Shown here piece by piece: positions 8,058 through 17,247 of a stretch of DNA of 47,622 nt (its first letter is position 1; each line of letters opens with the position of its first letter). The stretch comes from Erysipelotrichaceae bacterium UBA3379. GTDB taxonomy: Bacteria > Bacillota_I > Bacilli_A > Erysipelotrichales > Coprobacillaceae. The stretch spans positions 1-47,622 of the forward strand of contig DEPZ01000051.1 in NCBI GenBank assembly GCA_002359025.1. The letters are read 5' to 3'. Position numbers and translations under genes: made by a program. The notes under the pieces were generated by a model. That model made no database searches, was not told where the DNA came from, and saw nothing but the letters and a program-made list of their open reading frames with translations.

Positions 8058-8819
8058 ATGGAAAAAAGAATATTTGTTATATCGGATCTTCATGGACAGT
8101 TTGTTTTGTTACAGCTTTTATTAGAACGTATTGGTTTCACAGATAATGATGAACTTTTTATTTTAGGTGATATTATGGATAGAGGTCCTAATAGTATTGA
8201 TATTTATTATTTTGTGAAAACAATGGATAATATTCATATGATTAAGGGTAATCATGAATTAATGATGCGTCAATCTATGTTAGCTGCTTTAAAATATAAT
8301 GACTTGGATTCACCAAGATCAAATCCATATCGTTTATGGAAACAAAATGGTGGAGAAAAAACAGTTAATAGTATAAGAGAATACTTACAAAAGGATAATA
8401 TCGCATATGAAGAGTATTTTGATTTAAAACAAAGCTTTATTAAAGAAATGATTGAGTTTATTGATTCTTTACCGAGTTATATTGAATTAGATTATATGGG
8501 TAAACATTATGTACTGGTTCATGCTGGAGTTGATCCTGAAATTCCTTTAGAAGAGAATGATGAAGAAATATTATCGTGGATTAGAGAGTATTTTTATTTG
8601 AATGAAGCGAATCCGGATTATATTTATATTTTTGGACATACACCATGTTGTTTTATTAATGATGATCATTCTTTTGATATTTGGTATGATCCTGATTATC
8701 ATAATAAGATAGGTATTGATGGTGGTTTGGCAGTAGGAAATAAAGGACAATTGAATTGTTTATGCTTAACAACTGGAGAAGTGACAGTTATTAAATATGA
8801 AGAAGGACAACCACAATAA
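8058..8819 (+). CDS. PPP-family serine/threonine phosphatase or diadenosine tetraphosphatase
   Basis: The 253-aa cytosolic metallophosphatase has intact PPP signatures: SDLHGQ (residues 9-14), GDIMDRG, GNHELM, then HAGVDPEIP and FGHTP for the later metal histidines. These ligands bind two metals and activate water. The family includes bacterial PrpA/PrpB-type protein phosphatases and ApaH-like Np4A hydrolases; sequence alone does not decide between them. GGGGTGATGAT precedes the ATG closely. It is monocistronic, with a terminator directly after the stop shared with the convergent gene. The contrast with its degenerate neighbour is notable. Confidence 0.85.
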   Translation: MEKRIFVISDLHGQFVLLQLLLERIGFTDNDELFILGDIMDRGPNSIDIYYFVKTMDNIHMIKGNHELMMRQSMLAALKYNDLDSPRSNPYRLWKQNGGEKTVNSIREYLQKDNIAYEEYFDLKQSFIKEMIEFIDSLPSYIELDYMGKHYVLVHAGVDPEIPLEENDEEILSWIREYFYLNEANPDYIYIFGHTPCCFINDDHSFDIWYDPDYHNKIGIDGGLAVGNKGQLNCLCLTTGEVTVIKYEEGQPQ

Positions 8820-8852
8820 AAATAGCAGTTTCATTGATTGGAACTGCTATTT
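8820..8852 (+). terminator. Bidirectional terminator between the two phosphoesterase genes
   Basis: A stem of 11 perfect pairs plus two more (8820-8832 with 8840-8851) with a T-rich 3' side. It overlaps the last codons of the minus-strand gene and ends the plus-strand phosphatase transcript. Confidence 0.7.
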
Positions 8853-9655
8853 GTGCGTAAAGTTATAAAATTGATTTCATTTTTTGCAAGAAATTTATAT
8901 GGAAAAGATGATGACCCAGAAAAACCATTGGAAACAAGTAGAGTTGCTTCTTCTTGATATAGACCATGATTATAAGTTTTTGCACCATCAGGTAGGATTA
9001 ATCCTCCTATATAAGGAAGATAAATACTTCCTCCATAACTATGTCCAGATAATTGAAGATCTATATCATCTTTATTTGCTTGGAAACTATCTGGTTGATG
9101 AGTGACATTGATTTTAATCGTGTCACTTTTTTCGTTAGCAAGCTTTGAAATATCTTCACCATATGAAGATGCTATTAAAAGAAAAGATGTATCTTTATAA
9201 TAGATAGGTCTTGTTTCATTTTCGATGACTTCAAAACCACCATCATTTAATATTTGTGTGACTTCTTGAGAAGCGTCTTCATCTTTTTCTCCTAAAACTG
9301 CAAATTTTCCATATTGGCAATCAATATCTTTTAATATTTGGGAAACTTCTTTAGAAGAGAATAAACTATCATCATATAGATCACCACCAAAGATAATCAT
9401 ATCAAAGACTTGTTTGTTGAGTTCTTTAACTGTATCTTTTAATCTGGTAATACTGTTTTTATCTTTTAAATTGATATCGGATATAAAACATATTTTAAAT
9501 CCATTCAGTTTGGAATCTATATTTTGATTGATATATTCATAGTGAGAAAATTGATAATCTTTAGGTGAAATAGCATATGTATAATAACCAGTAGCTAATA
9601 AACCAAAGACGATTAATATAAGAATTAATCGTCTAATAAGTTTGAATTTTTTCAT
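8831..9655 (-). CDS. Membrane-anchored metallophosphoesterase with degenerate active site
   Basis: This 274-aa protein has an N-terminal membrane anchor (residues 8-28) and a calcineurin-like phosphoesterase fold like the YkoQ/YaeI group. Several metal or catalytic residues are replaced. The DxH motif is D60-I-N62. GDxxD is kept (D92, D95). GNH[D/E] has become GEKD (E123, K124). H186 in THQPD is kept. GHxHGG has become GHSYGG (H205, Y207). Four key positions are thus lost, so ordinary phosphodiesterase activity is doubtful. The frame is intact and the fold motifs remain, which suggests selection for another role rather than decay. Its ATG overlaps the end of the RNase J gene by 4 bp (ATGA), so the two are translationally coupled. 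Confidence 0.8.
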   Translation of the reverse strand: MKKFKLIRRLILILIVFGLLATGYYTYAISPKDYQFSHYEYINQNIDSKLNGFKICFISDINLKDKNSITRLKDTVKELNKQVFDMIIFGGDLYDDSLFSSKEVSQILKDIDCQYGKFAVLGEKDEDASQEVTQILNDGGFEVIENETRPIYYKDTSFLLIASSYGEDISKLANEKSDTIKINVTHQPDSFQANKDDIDLQLSGHSYGGSIYLPYIGGLILPDGAKTYNHGLYQEEATLLVSNGFSGSSSFPYKFLAKNEINFITLRTNSSSNQ

Positions 9656-11403
9656 ACTTTCTTATTCATAATGACAGGGATAACCATAGGATTACGTTTT
9701 GTCTTTTGATAGAAGTAAGGTCCTAAAGTATCTCTGACAGTATTTTTAATTTCACCAAAAGTTGTCTTTCTCTTTAAAAGCTTAGATAATTCTCTACCTA
9801 CTAGATATTCTGCTTCTCTAATCATATCTGTACTATCTTTCATATATACAAATCCACGTGACATAATAATAGGTTTATTTAATAAGCAACCTGCTCTAGA
9901 GTCCATTGCAATTAAAACTGATACCATACCATCTTCACTTAAGATTTGTCTATCTCTTAAGACTGCAGTTGATAAACCAGTAATATCATTACCATCAACA
10001 TATATATCATCAACATGTACACGAGGTCCAAGTCTTGCTTCTTCATTTCTAAGTAAGATGGTATCTCCATTAGATAAAACAAATGCATTGCCTTTTGTAA
10101 GACCAACTTCTTCAAATAATTTAGCATGAATCTTTAACATTCTGTATTCTCCATGAACAGGGAAGAAGTATTTAGGTCTTGTAAGTAATAACATTAATTT
10201 TTGTTCTTCTTGTGAAGCGTGTCCAGAAGTATGAAGGTTATTAAAAGCAGTGTTGACAAGTACTTTTGCACCAGATCTAAAGAGCTTATTAACAACCTTG
10301 CTGACACTTCCGGCATTTCCAGGAATTGGATTAGAAGAGAAGATAACAGTATCACCAGGTTTGATTGAAATTTGTCTATGTGTACCATTAGCAATTCTAC
10401 TTAATGCAGCCAAAGCTTCTCCTTGGCTTCCTGTACAAAGAATTAAGATTTCGTTGTCAGGAAGTCTTTTTGCTTCGTCATTTTTGATAAAGAATCTATC
10501 AGGACATTTGATATATCCAAGTTTACGTGAAACTTGAATATTGTTTTCCATAGAACGCCCAAAAACAAGAATTTTACGATTGAATTTCACTGCGGCATCA
10601 ATAATTTGTTGTACACGATGTACGTTAGATGCGAATGTCGCAACGATCAGACGTCCTTCTGTTTTTCTAAATTCTTCTTGAACACTGTATGCAACTTGTT
10701 TTTCACTGATAGAGAAGTTAGGAACTTCTGCGTTTGTTGAATCACTTAATAATAAGGTTACACCAGTTTCACCTAAAAATGACATAACTTGATAATCAGC
10801 TGGATCTCCTACAGGTGTTAAATCAAATTTAAAGTCACCTGTTGAAACAATTCTTCCATTAGGCGTATTCACAACAATTCCTAATGATTCAGGAATAGAG
10901 TGATTTGTTTTAAAGAATCCTATATTAAAATGTTTTGTTTTGATTTGTGATAAATTATCTATTTGAATTAATTTTGTAGCTTGTGTTAATCTTTTTTCTT
11001 CTAATTTTCTTCTAATCATTGCACAAGCTAAAGGAGATGCGTAGATAAAAGGAATATCTACGATTTGTAATAAAAATGGAATACCTCCTATATGATCTTC
11101 ATGTCCGTGAGTAATCAATAATCCTTTAATCTTTTTTTGATTACGTTTTAAATATGAATAATCAGGAATAACATAATCAATTCCTGGGAGCCCATCTTCA
11201 GCGAATTTGACTCCTGCATCGATAATAATGATTTCATCATCATGTTCTATACAATACATGTTTTTACCAACTTCATTTAAACCACCTAAGGCAAAGACTT
11301 TGGTATCTAATGCATAATCTTTTTGAGTATTTGATTTTTTGTTATTATGGGGTGTTCTTTTTCTTGATGAATGAGAACGCTTTTGTTGAGGCATATCTGC
11401 CAT
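9652..11403 (-). CDS. rnj: Ribonuclease J
   Basis: The 583-aa metallo-beta-lactamase/beta-CASP nuclease acts as endonuclease and 5'-exonuclease in mRNA decay and rRNA maturation. Residues 1-28 are a basic, low-complexity extension. The lactamase core contains HGHEDHIGG with the zinc ligands, and STGDFKFD supplies the next metal Asp. The beta-CASP domain has CTGSQGE, and a later HTSGHAS block carries conserved His residues. The C-terminal domain of about 110 residues is present, so length is normal. AAAGGTG precedes the ATG. Upstream on the minus strand lies TTGACG with a weak -10. It is coupled to the degenerate phosphoesterase. Whether it is J1 or J2 is not decided. Confidence 0.93.
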   Translation of the reverse strand: MADMPQQKRSHSSRKRTPHNNKKSNTQKDYALDTKVFALGGLNEVGKNMYCIEHDDEIIIIDAGVKFAEDGLPGIDYVIPDYSYLKRNQKKIKGLLITHGHEDHIGGIPFLLQIVDIPFIYASPLACAMIRRKLEEKRLTQATKLIQIDNLSQIKTKHFNIGFFKTNHSIPESLGIVVNTPNGRIVSTGDFKFDLTPVGDPADYQVMSFLGETGVTLLLSDSTNAEVPNFSISEKQVAYSVQEEFRKTEGRLIVATFASNVHRVQQIIDAAVKFNRKILVFGRSMENNIQVSRKLGYIKCPDRFFIKNDEAKRLPDNEILILCTGSQGEALAALSRIANGTHRQISIKPGDTVIFSSNPIPGNAGSVSKVVNKLFRSGAKVLVNTAFNNLHTSGHASQEEQKLMLLLTRPKYFFPVHGEYRMLKIHAKLFEEVGLTKGNAFVLSNGDTILLRNEEARLGPRVHVDDIYVDGNDITGLSTAVLRDRQILSEDGMVSVLIAMDSRAGCLLNKPIIMSRGFVYMKDSTDMIREAEYLVGRELSKLLKRKTTFGEIKNTVRDTLGPYFYQKTKRNPMVIPVIMNKKV

Positions 11404-11456
11404 TATTTTTCACCTTTCTTTCTATATATATTGTATACCTTCGTCAACATTTTATA

Positions 11457-11488
11457 ATAAAATGAATGAGAATGGCAAGCCATTCTCA
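11457..11488 (-). terminator. Intrinsic terminator of the degV gene
   Basis: A 10-bp inverted repeat (11467-11476 with 11479-11488) lies 8 bp past the stop codon. It is followed on the minus strand by a T-rich stretch (TTCATTTTATT). Confidence 0.7.
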
Positions 11489-11496
11489 CTTACATA

Positions 11497-12369
11497 CTAA
11501 ATAATTTTTTTACAAGCTGCAAAAGCCAAAGAATGAGGTCCGATATGACAAGCAACACTCAATGATAATGGATCACAGATGACTTCATGATCTGGAAAAA
11601 GCTCTTCAACTTGTTTTTTGAATTCTAAAGCTTGTTCTTTATCATAAGTATATGCAATCATAATGCGAGCTTGAGACATATTTGCATGTTGTGGATCGAT
11701 TCTTTCGTGAATATCTTTTGTTAAAGCATCAATCATGATTTTTTGTGCTTTTGCCATTGTACGTGTTTTTTGGAAAGAATCTAACTTCTCACCTTGTATT
11801 GTTAAAATTGGCTTGATTTTAAGAAGTCCACCGAGTGCAGCTGCGGCTGGTGTAATACGACCACCTTTTTTTAAATAATCTAATGTATTTACAGTAATAT
11901 AGATACTTGCATTGAATTTGTTTTCCATAAGGATATCATGGATTTCTTTCGCGCTTTTACCTTGTTTAGCTAATTCTAACGCATCAAAAACGTCCCATTT
12001 TTGAGTGACAGAGATACGTTGTGAATCAACAACATAAACCTTATCTTTATATTCTTCTTCACTTGCAAGCATCAAGGCTGTTTGACAACTGCCACTTAAT
12101 CCGCTTGACATAGGGATATGTACAATTTGATCATAATCTTTTAAAATATTATTAAAAAATTTAGTGACTTCACCAGCTGAAGGTTGTGAAGTAAAAACAT
12201 CAGCACCATTCATTAATTTATCATAAAACTCTTCTTGAGTTAAATTAATGTCTTCTTTAAACTCTTGGCCGTCAATAGTAAAGGGCATAGGTAATACGAA
12301 AACACCAAGTTCTTTTGCTTCGTTTTGAGTAATACCACTGTTACTATCTGTCATAATAGCGACTTTCAT
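11497..12369 (-). CDS. DegV-family fatty-acid-binding protein (FakB type)
   Basis: The 290-aa protein belongs to the DegV family. These proteins bind one fatty acid and present it to the kinase FakA for phosphorylation, feeding exogenous fatty acids into phospholipids. Signatures are MTDSNSGI at the N-terminus, the TSQPS loop (residues 60-64), SSGLSGSCQTA for carboxylate binding, and KKGGRIT in the second domain. AAGGAGG lies before the ATG. A promoter TTGCAT-N16-TAAAAT is at 12436-12409. No fakA is in the window. Family assignment is firm; the lipid specificity is unknown. Confidence 0.9.
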   Translation of the reverse strand: MKVAIMTDSNSGITQNEAKELGVFVLPMPFTIDGQEFKEDINLTQEEFYDKLMNGADVFTSQPSAGEVTKFFNNILKDYDQIVHIPMSSGLSGSCQTALMLASEEEYKDKVYVVDSQRISVTQKWDVFDALELAKQGKSAKEIHDILMENKFNASIYITVNTLDYLKKGGRITPAAAALGGLLKIKPILTIQGEKLDSFQKTRTMAKAQKIMIDALTKDIHERIDPQHANMSQARIMIAYTYDKEQALEFKKQVEELFPDHEVICDPLSLSVACHIGPHSLAFAACKKII

Positions 12370-12408
12370 GAGATTCCTCCTTGTGTATGTATGTAATTTG
12401 ACATTACT

Positions 12409-12436
12409 ATTTTATCTTATTTATAAAATAATGCAA
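12409..12436 (-). promoter_or_regulatory. Promoter of the degV gene
   Basis: On the minus strand: TTGCAT (12436-12431), a 16-nt spacer, TAAAAT (12414-12409). It is about 40 bp before the ATG. Confidence 0.55.
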
Positions 12437-12476
12437 CATTTTTGTATAGGATATTGTATATGAGTGGTATATAAAT

Positions 12477-12506
12477 TTGTTATAGGGAAAATAATTGTGA
12501 TATAAT
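12477..12506 (+). promoter_or_regulatory. Promoter of the mscS gene
   Basis: TTGTTA (12477-12482), an 18-nt spacer, TATAAT (12501-12506). The predicted start near 12513 supports translation from the ATG at 12537. Confidence 0.6.
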
Positions 12507-12536
12507 AGGGTATCTTGATAAGTGAGGTGTATTTAT

Positions 12537-13352
12537 ATGGATAAGATGATTGATTATTTTGTCAAAGAGTATGGTGGGATAGGAAAGAATATATTGAATT
12601 GTATTATTATTTTTGTTGTAGGATGGTATGTTGTGAAGTTATTGATTCATTTTATGGTAAAGATGATGAATCGTTCTCAAATAGATCCAATTGTTATATC
12701 ATTTGTAAAATCGATTGTACAGATTGGTTTAAGAGTTATTGTTATTATTACAGCTATTAGTCAATTAGGTGTGAATACTGCTTCTTTAGTAGCTGTTTTG
12801 ACAACGGCAGGTGCGGCTATTGTATTAGGGTTGAAAGATTCTATGTCAGGTGTTGTATCAGGTATTATTATATTGTTTGCTAAGCCGTTTGTTAAAGGGG
12901 ATATCATAGAGGTAGATGGTTATGTAGGGAAAATCGAAGAAATTCAACTTCTCTATACAATATTAATGACATTTGATAATAAGATGGTTGTTATTCCAAA
13001 TAATGAACTGGCTTCTTCTACATTTGTCAACTATTCACATGAAGATGTTAGAAGGGTGGATATGTCAGTCAATATACACTATGACAGTGACATAGAAAAA
13101 GCAAAAGAAATTATTATGAAAATTATGTTAAAGCATCCCTATGCTTTAAAAGATCCAGAACCTTATGTAAGAGTTAGTGAATATAATGATAATGCTGTAG
13201 TACTTGGCTTAAGGGTTTGGGCAAAGACGGATGATTATTATGCTTTAAAAGATGATTTGGTAGAAGAGATTAAAGAAGAGTTTGATAAAAACAATATCAT
13301 TATGCCTTATAGACAATTGGAAATTCACGTAAAAAATGGGAAAAATGAGTAA
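12537..13352 (+). CDS. mscS: Small-conductance mechanosensitive channel, MscS family
   Basis: The 271-aa membrane protein opens under membrane tension to release solutes during osmotic downshock. Three N-terminal membrane helices (about residues 12-32, 55-75 and 82-110) end in the Gly/Ala-rich pore helix, seen as TTAGAAIVLGLKDSMSG. The beta domain follows with KPFVKGDIIEVDGYVGKIEEI, then the C-terminal alpha/beta vestibule. The length matches E. coli MscS. The frame is open further upstream to a GTG at 12522, but the ATG at 12537 has TGAGGTG at the right distance and is preferred. It is monocistronic. Confidence 0.92.
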   Translation: MDKMIDYFVKEYGGIGKNILNCIIIFVVGWYVVKLLIHFMVKMMNRSQIDPIVISFVKSIVQIGLRVIVIITAISQLGVNTASLVAVLTTAGAAIVLGLKDSMSGVVSGIIILFAKPFVKGDIIEVDGYVGKIEEIQLLYTILMTFDNKMVVIPNNELASSTFVNYSHEDVRRVDMSVNIHYDSDIEKAKEIIMKIMLKHPYALKDPEPYVRVSEYNDNAVVLGLRVWAKTDDYYALKDDLVEEIKEEFDKNNIIMPYRQLEIHVKNGKNE

Positions 13353-13484
13353 TAATTGTATACAGATGTAAAAAGGGCTAAGTTCTATTTTGAAATATCA
13401 CAAATTCAAAGTGTTTGAGTACGATTTTTAACAAAAATGCGAAAAAATATTAAAAAAAGTATAGCTTTCTATAAATCTTTGTGC

Positions 13485-13490
13485 TATAGT
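13485..13490 (+). promoter_or_regulatory. Extended -10 promoter of the opp operon
   Basis: TGC-TATAGT (13482-13490) is an extended -10 box; no good -35 is visible. Transcription would start near 13497, about 43 nt before oppA, whose leader carries GGAGGAGGG. Confidence 0.5.
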
Positions 13491-13539
13491 AGTAGAAAAT
13501 AACTGATACATTTGGTTATTTTGGAGGAGGGAACAAAAA

Positions 13540-15204
13540 ATGAAAAGAAATTGGTTAAAAACAATTACAGTTTCAGGACTTTGTTTAGCACTATTAACTG
13601 GTTGTGGTGGAGGAGGATCTTCATCAGGAGCAAAAACAGTTAGTGTAAACTTAGGATCTGAACCACCTGAAATGTTATCATTCATGACAACAGATAGTAC
13701 TTCAGGTAACGTATTAAGACACACTGTGGAACCTTTAATTACGCTTGATGAACATAATCAAGCAACTCCTGGTGTTGCTAAAGAAGTTCCTACTAAGGAA
13801 AATGGTGGAATTTCAGAAGATGGAAAAACTATTACATTTACATTGAATCCAGATGCAAAATGGCAAGATGGAACTCAAGTTAAAGCTAGTGATTTTGAAT
13901 ATGCTTGGGACTTAATGTTCAATGTGACTACTGGATCACAATATGCTGCAACTTGGGCACCATTAATTGAAGGTGCTAGTGAAGTATTAGCTGCAAAAAC
14001 TGATGCTGATAGAGAAAAAGCAATGGCTAAAAAAGGATATAAAGCAGATGATGAAGCAGGAACATTTACTGTTAAGTTAACAAATCCATATCCTTACTTT
14101 GTATCTTTAATGTCTTTCTATAGTTTCGCACCTTTAAATAAAGATGCATTTGAAGCTACTGGAAAAACTTTAGCTGATCGTGTAAAAACTTATGGTACTG
14201 ATATGGATAAATTCTTAGGAAATGGTCCATATAAGTTTAAAGAATGGGTACATGAAGATAAAATCGTATTAGAAAAGAACGAAAACTATTGGAATGCAGA
14301 AAATGTTAAAATTGAAGAAATCACATTCAGAATGTTAACTGATACAAATACAATGTTAAATGAATTCGAAAGTGGTTCAATTGATATGATCGGTTTAACT
14401 GGTGAACAAGCTTCTAAATTAAAAGAAGAAGGAAAGAATGTTCAAACATTCGCTGATGGTGGTGTATGGTATTTCTTATTCAATACTCAAAAAGCACCAT
14501 ATAACAATACTAAAGTACGTAAAGCATTAACAATGGCTGTAGATGTTGAAGGATATATTAGTAATGTTAGAAAAGATTCTTCTCAAGTTGCTCCAACATT
14601 TACAGCTCCAAGCGTACAAGATGGGGAATTTACAAAATCGTTAGGAAATCTATATCCAGATAGAAAAAATTATACAGAAGCTAAAAAACTTCTTGAAGAA
14701 GGATTAAAAGAAGAAGGAATGTCTATCAACGACTTCAAAATCACATTATTAGGTGATGAAGGTGACGATGCATTAAAGATGTATGCTTTCTTCCAAGAAG
14801 AATGGCAAAAGAATTTAGGTGTTAAAGCGGATATCAACCAAGTTACATTCAAACAAAGAGTTTCTGATATGTCTGAGGGTAAATTTGATATCGTATTCGC
14901 TGGTTGGTCAGCTGACTATGATGACCCAATGAGTTATCTTGAAATCGTTAAGAGCGATAACGGAAACAACAATGGTAAATACAATAATCCTGAGTTCGAT
15001 GAATTGTTAAATAAAGCAAATGCTGAAGTAGACGCAAACAAACGTTTAGAATATTTAAAAGAAGCAGAAAAAATTGTAGCTGAAGAATGCCCAATTGGTG
15101 TATTATTCCACAGATATACAGCATTTGTTACAAGTGATAAACTCACTGGTGTACAAAGAACTGCTTTCAAAAATATCGATTTAAGATTTGCTGATGTGAA
15201 ATAG
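13540..15204 (+). CDS. oppA: Oligopeptide ABC transporter, substrate-binding lipoprotein
   Basis: The 554-aa extracellular lipoprotein captures peptides for import. The signal peptide ends in the lipobox LLTGC with the lipidated Cys at residue 22, followed by a Gly/Ser linker. The remainder is an SBP_bac_5 (cluster C) binding fold, with VNLGSEPPEMLSF at the N-terminus, the LTNPYPYF and GNGPYKFKEW signatures, and FDIVFAGWSADYDDPMSYLE late in the protein. A very strong ribosome site and a terminator-like hairpin after the gene fit the high expression needed for a binding protein. First gene of oppABCDF. Peptide preference is not predictable. Confidence 0.93.
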   Translation: MKRNWLKTITVSGLCLALLTGCGGGGSSSGAKTVSVNLGSEPPEMLSFMTTDSTSGNVLRHTVEPLITLDEHNQATPGVAKEVPTKENGGISEDGKTITFTLNPDAKWQDGTQVKASDFEYAWDLMFNVTTGSQYAATWAPLIEGASEVLAAKTDADREKAMAKKGYKADDEAGTFTVKLTNPYPYFVSLMSFYSFAPLNKDAFEATGKTLADRVKTYGTDMDKFLGNGPYKFKEWVHEDKIVLEKNENYWNAENVKIEEITFRMLTDTNTMLNEFESGSIDMIGLTGEQASKLKEEGKNVQTFADGGVWYFLFNTQKAPYNNTKVRKALTMAVDVEGYISNVRKDSSQVAPTFTAPSVQDGEFTKSLGNLYPDRKNYTEAKKLLEEGLKEEGMSINDFKITLLGDEGDDALKMYAFFQEEWQKNLGVKADINQVTFKQRVSDMSEGKFDIVFAGWSADYDDPMSYLEIVKSDNGNNNGKYNNPEFDELLNKANAEVDANKRLEYLKEAEKIVAEECPIGVLFHRYTAFVTSDKLTGVQRTAFKNIDLRFADVK

Positions 15205-15211
15205 ATTTTCC

Positions 15212-15261
15212 ACAAAACATAATACATGGGGCTAAGACTAGTCCCATGTTATTGTGTTTTT
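15212..15261 (+). terminator. Attenuator-type hairpin between oppA and oppB
   Basis: ACATGGG pairs with CCCATGT, extended by further pairs with one bulge (15212-15230 with 15243-15257). A run of five T follows. It is placed to terminate part of the transcripts after oppA, so the binding protein is made in excess over the permease. Read-through is implied because no clear promoter precedes oppB. Confidence 0.65.
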
Positions 15262-15300
15262 AGAAGAGATATGATGTAAATAAGGAAGTGAGTATAAAGT

Positions 15301-16257
15301 ATGTCAAAGAACACATTAAAATATATTTTAAGACGACTTGTCTATGCTGTTGTCACAATCCTTGTGTTAATCATTATTACATTTATTATGATGAGATTGG
15401 CACCGGGGAATCCGTTTGCAACTGATAAGGCATTAACTCCAGAGGCTCTTAAAGCTTTGGAAGCGCAATATGGTTTAGACAAGCCGATGATTGTACAATT
15501 AATAACATATATAGTGAATGCTTTTACTGGGGACTTTGGTCAGTCAATTAAATATGGTAGAGATGTATCAGCAATTATTGGTTCAGCTTTCCCATATTCA
15601 TTTGAATTAGGTATGAGAGCATTAATTATCGCTGTATTTGGTGGTATTGGAATTGGTTCATTAGCAGCTGTTCGTCGTGGTAAAAAAACAGATACTGTTG
15701 CAATGGGAATTGCCGTATTTGGTGTGTCTGTACCAAGTTTTATTGTTGCAGCATTGTTACAATTCTTCTTAGGTTTAAAATTGAGCGAATTGACTGGTAC
15801 ACAGATTTTCCCAATTACTGGATGGACTACAGAAATGTCAAAGATTTTACCAGCAATTGCATTATCTTTAGGCCCATTAGCTCAAATTTCTCGTTTAATG
15901 CGTACAAGTATGTTGGATGTATTAAATTCTGATTATATTAAAACAGCTAAGGCGAAAGGTTTATCTCAAGGGATGATTATCTGGCGCCATGCTTTAAGAA
16001 ATGCATGCATGCCTGTACTTACAGTACTTGGTCCAATTGCAGCATCAATTTTAACTGGTGGATTTGTAGTTGAACAAGTTTTCTCAATCCCTGGTATGGG
16101 TAGATACTTTGTTATGTCTATTAAAGAAAATGATTATTTTATGATTAGTGGTACAACAATTTTTTATGGGGCATTTTTAATTATTTCAATCTTAATTATT
16201 GATATTCTTTATGGAATTGTTGATCCTCGTGTAAATATCGCAGGTTCAAAGGAGTAG
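15301..16257 (+). CDS. oppB: Oligopeptide ABC transporter permease OppB
   Basis: The 318-aa inner-membrane permease has six predicted helices. The N-terminal signature YILRRLVYAVVTILVLIIITFIMMRLAPGNPF is typical of DppB/OppB. The cytoplasmic EAA loop (YIKTAKAKGLSQGMIIWRHALRNACMPVLT) contacts the ATPases. The C-terminal FVVEQVFSIPGMGRYFV is also conserved. It starts 96 bp after oppA behind the attenuator and is followed 4 bp later by oppC. The ribosome site is weak (AAGGAAGTGAG with a long spacer), fitting lower expression than oppA. Confidence 0.94.
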   Translation: MSKNTLKYILRRLVYAVVTILVLIIITFIMMRLAPGNPFATDKALTPEALKALEAQYGLDKPMIVQLITYIVNAFTGDFGQSIKYGRDVSAIIGSAFPYSFELGMRALIIAVFGGIGIGSLAAVRRGKKTDTVAMGIAVFGVSVPSFIVAALLQFFLGLKLSELTGTQIFPITGWTTEMSKILPAIALSLGPLAQISRLMRTSMLDVLNSDYIKTAKAKGLSQGMIIWRHALRNACMPVLTVLGPIAASILTGGFVVEQVFSIPGMGRYFVMSIKENDYFMISGTTIFYGAFLIISILIIDILYGIVDPRVNIAGSKE

Positions 16258-16261
16258 TGTT

Positions 16262-17242
16262 ATGGAAAAGAGATTAAATGAAAAGGAACTTGATACAGCC
16301 TTAACTGCGGATTCTCATATTGATGCTTCTCAGTTTGAATGGGTTGGTCAAGATCTAGAGAAAATGCAAGAGATTGGTCGTCCTAGTATTAGTTACTGGC
16401 AAGATGCTATTGGACGTTTGAAAAGAGATAAAGTTGCAATGGTATTTATTGGGGTTTTATTAGTTATTACCCTTTGTGCAATTATTATTCCAATTTTTTA
16501 TCCATATACATTTAATGAGCAACATAGACAACATATTAATGCAGCAATGTTCTTTAGTGATGGAACATGTTTCCATATTTTTGGAACTGATGGATTAGGT
16601 CGTGATATGTTTGTTCGTATCTGGGAAGGTGCAAGAATTTCTTTATTAATTGCATTTGTTTCAGTACTTGTTAATGGTCTCATTGGTGTTGTATATGGAG
16701 GTATCTCAGGATACTTTGGTGGAATTGTAGATGACATCATGATGCGTATTGTTGAAATTGTAAATGGTATTCCTTATTTATTGATTGTTATTTTATTAAT
16801 GACAGTTATGGATAGAGGGGTTACGACAATTATCATTGCCTTGGTTGCAGTTGGTTGGGTTGGTATGGCACGTCTGGTACGTGGTCAAGTTATTCAATTG
16901 AAAGAACAAGAATTCGTTATTGCTGCAAAAACAATGGGAGTTCCTGCTTCACGTATTATTATCAAACACTTGGTACCAAACTTATTATCAATTATTATAG
17001 TTAACTTGACATTAGCTATTCCAAGTGCAATCTTCAATGAAGCATTTTTATCATTCATTGGATTAGGGGTACGTGTACCTTTAGCTTCATGGGGTACTTT
17101 AGCACAAGATGGTATTACAAACTTTAGATATTATCCATCTCAATTATTGATCCCAGCATTCTTTATTAGTATCACTATGTTAAGCTTTAACTTATTAGGT
17201 GATAAATTAAGAGATGCATTTGATCCAAGATTAAGGAGGTAA
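16262..17242 (+). CDS. oppC: Oligopeptide ABC transporter permease OppC
   Basis: The 326-aa permease is the partner of OppB. It begins with about 65 cytoplasmic residues, then six membrane segments. FGTDGLGRDMFVRIWEGARISLLIA is the OppC/DppC signature, and the EAA loop is FVIAAKTMGVPASRIIIKHLVPN. The C-terminus LLGDKLRDAFDPRLRR is conserved in the family. AAAGGAG precedes the ATG, 4 bp after the oppB stop. The C-terminal coding region carries the ribosome site for oppD. Confidence 0.94.
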   Translation: MEKRLNEKELDTALTADSHIDASQFEWVGQDLEKMQEIGRPSISYWQDAIGRLKRDKVAMVFIGVLLVITLCAIIIPIFYPYTFNEQHRQHINAAMFFSDGTCFHIFGTDGLGRDMFVRIWEGARISLLIAFVSVLVNGLIGVVYGGISGYFGGIVDDIMMRIVEIVNGIPYLLIVILLMTVMDRGVTTIIIALVAVGWVGMARLVRGQVIQLKEQEFVIAAKTMGVPASRIIIKHLVPNLLSIIIVNLTLAIPSAIFNEAFLSFIGLGVRVPLASWGTLAQDGITNFRYYPSQLLIPAFFISITMLSFNLLGDKLRDAFDPRLRR

Positions 17243-17247
17243 TCAGC

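Noticed and set aside
8058..9655. The two neighbouring phosphoesterases as a duplicated pair
   Set aside because: They are convergent, belong to different subfamilies (PPP versus YkoQ/YaeI-like) and share no clear sequence beyond fold-level motifs.
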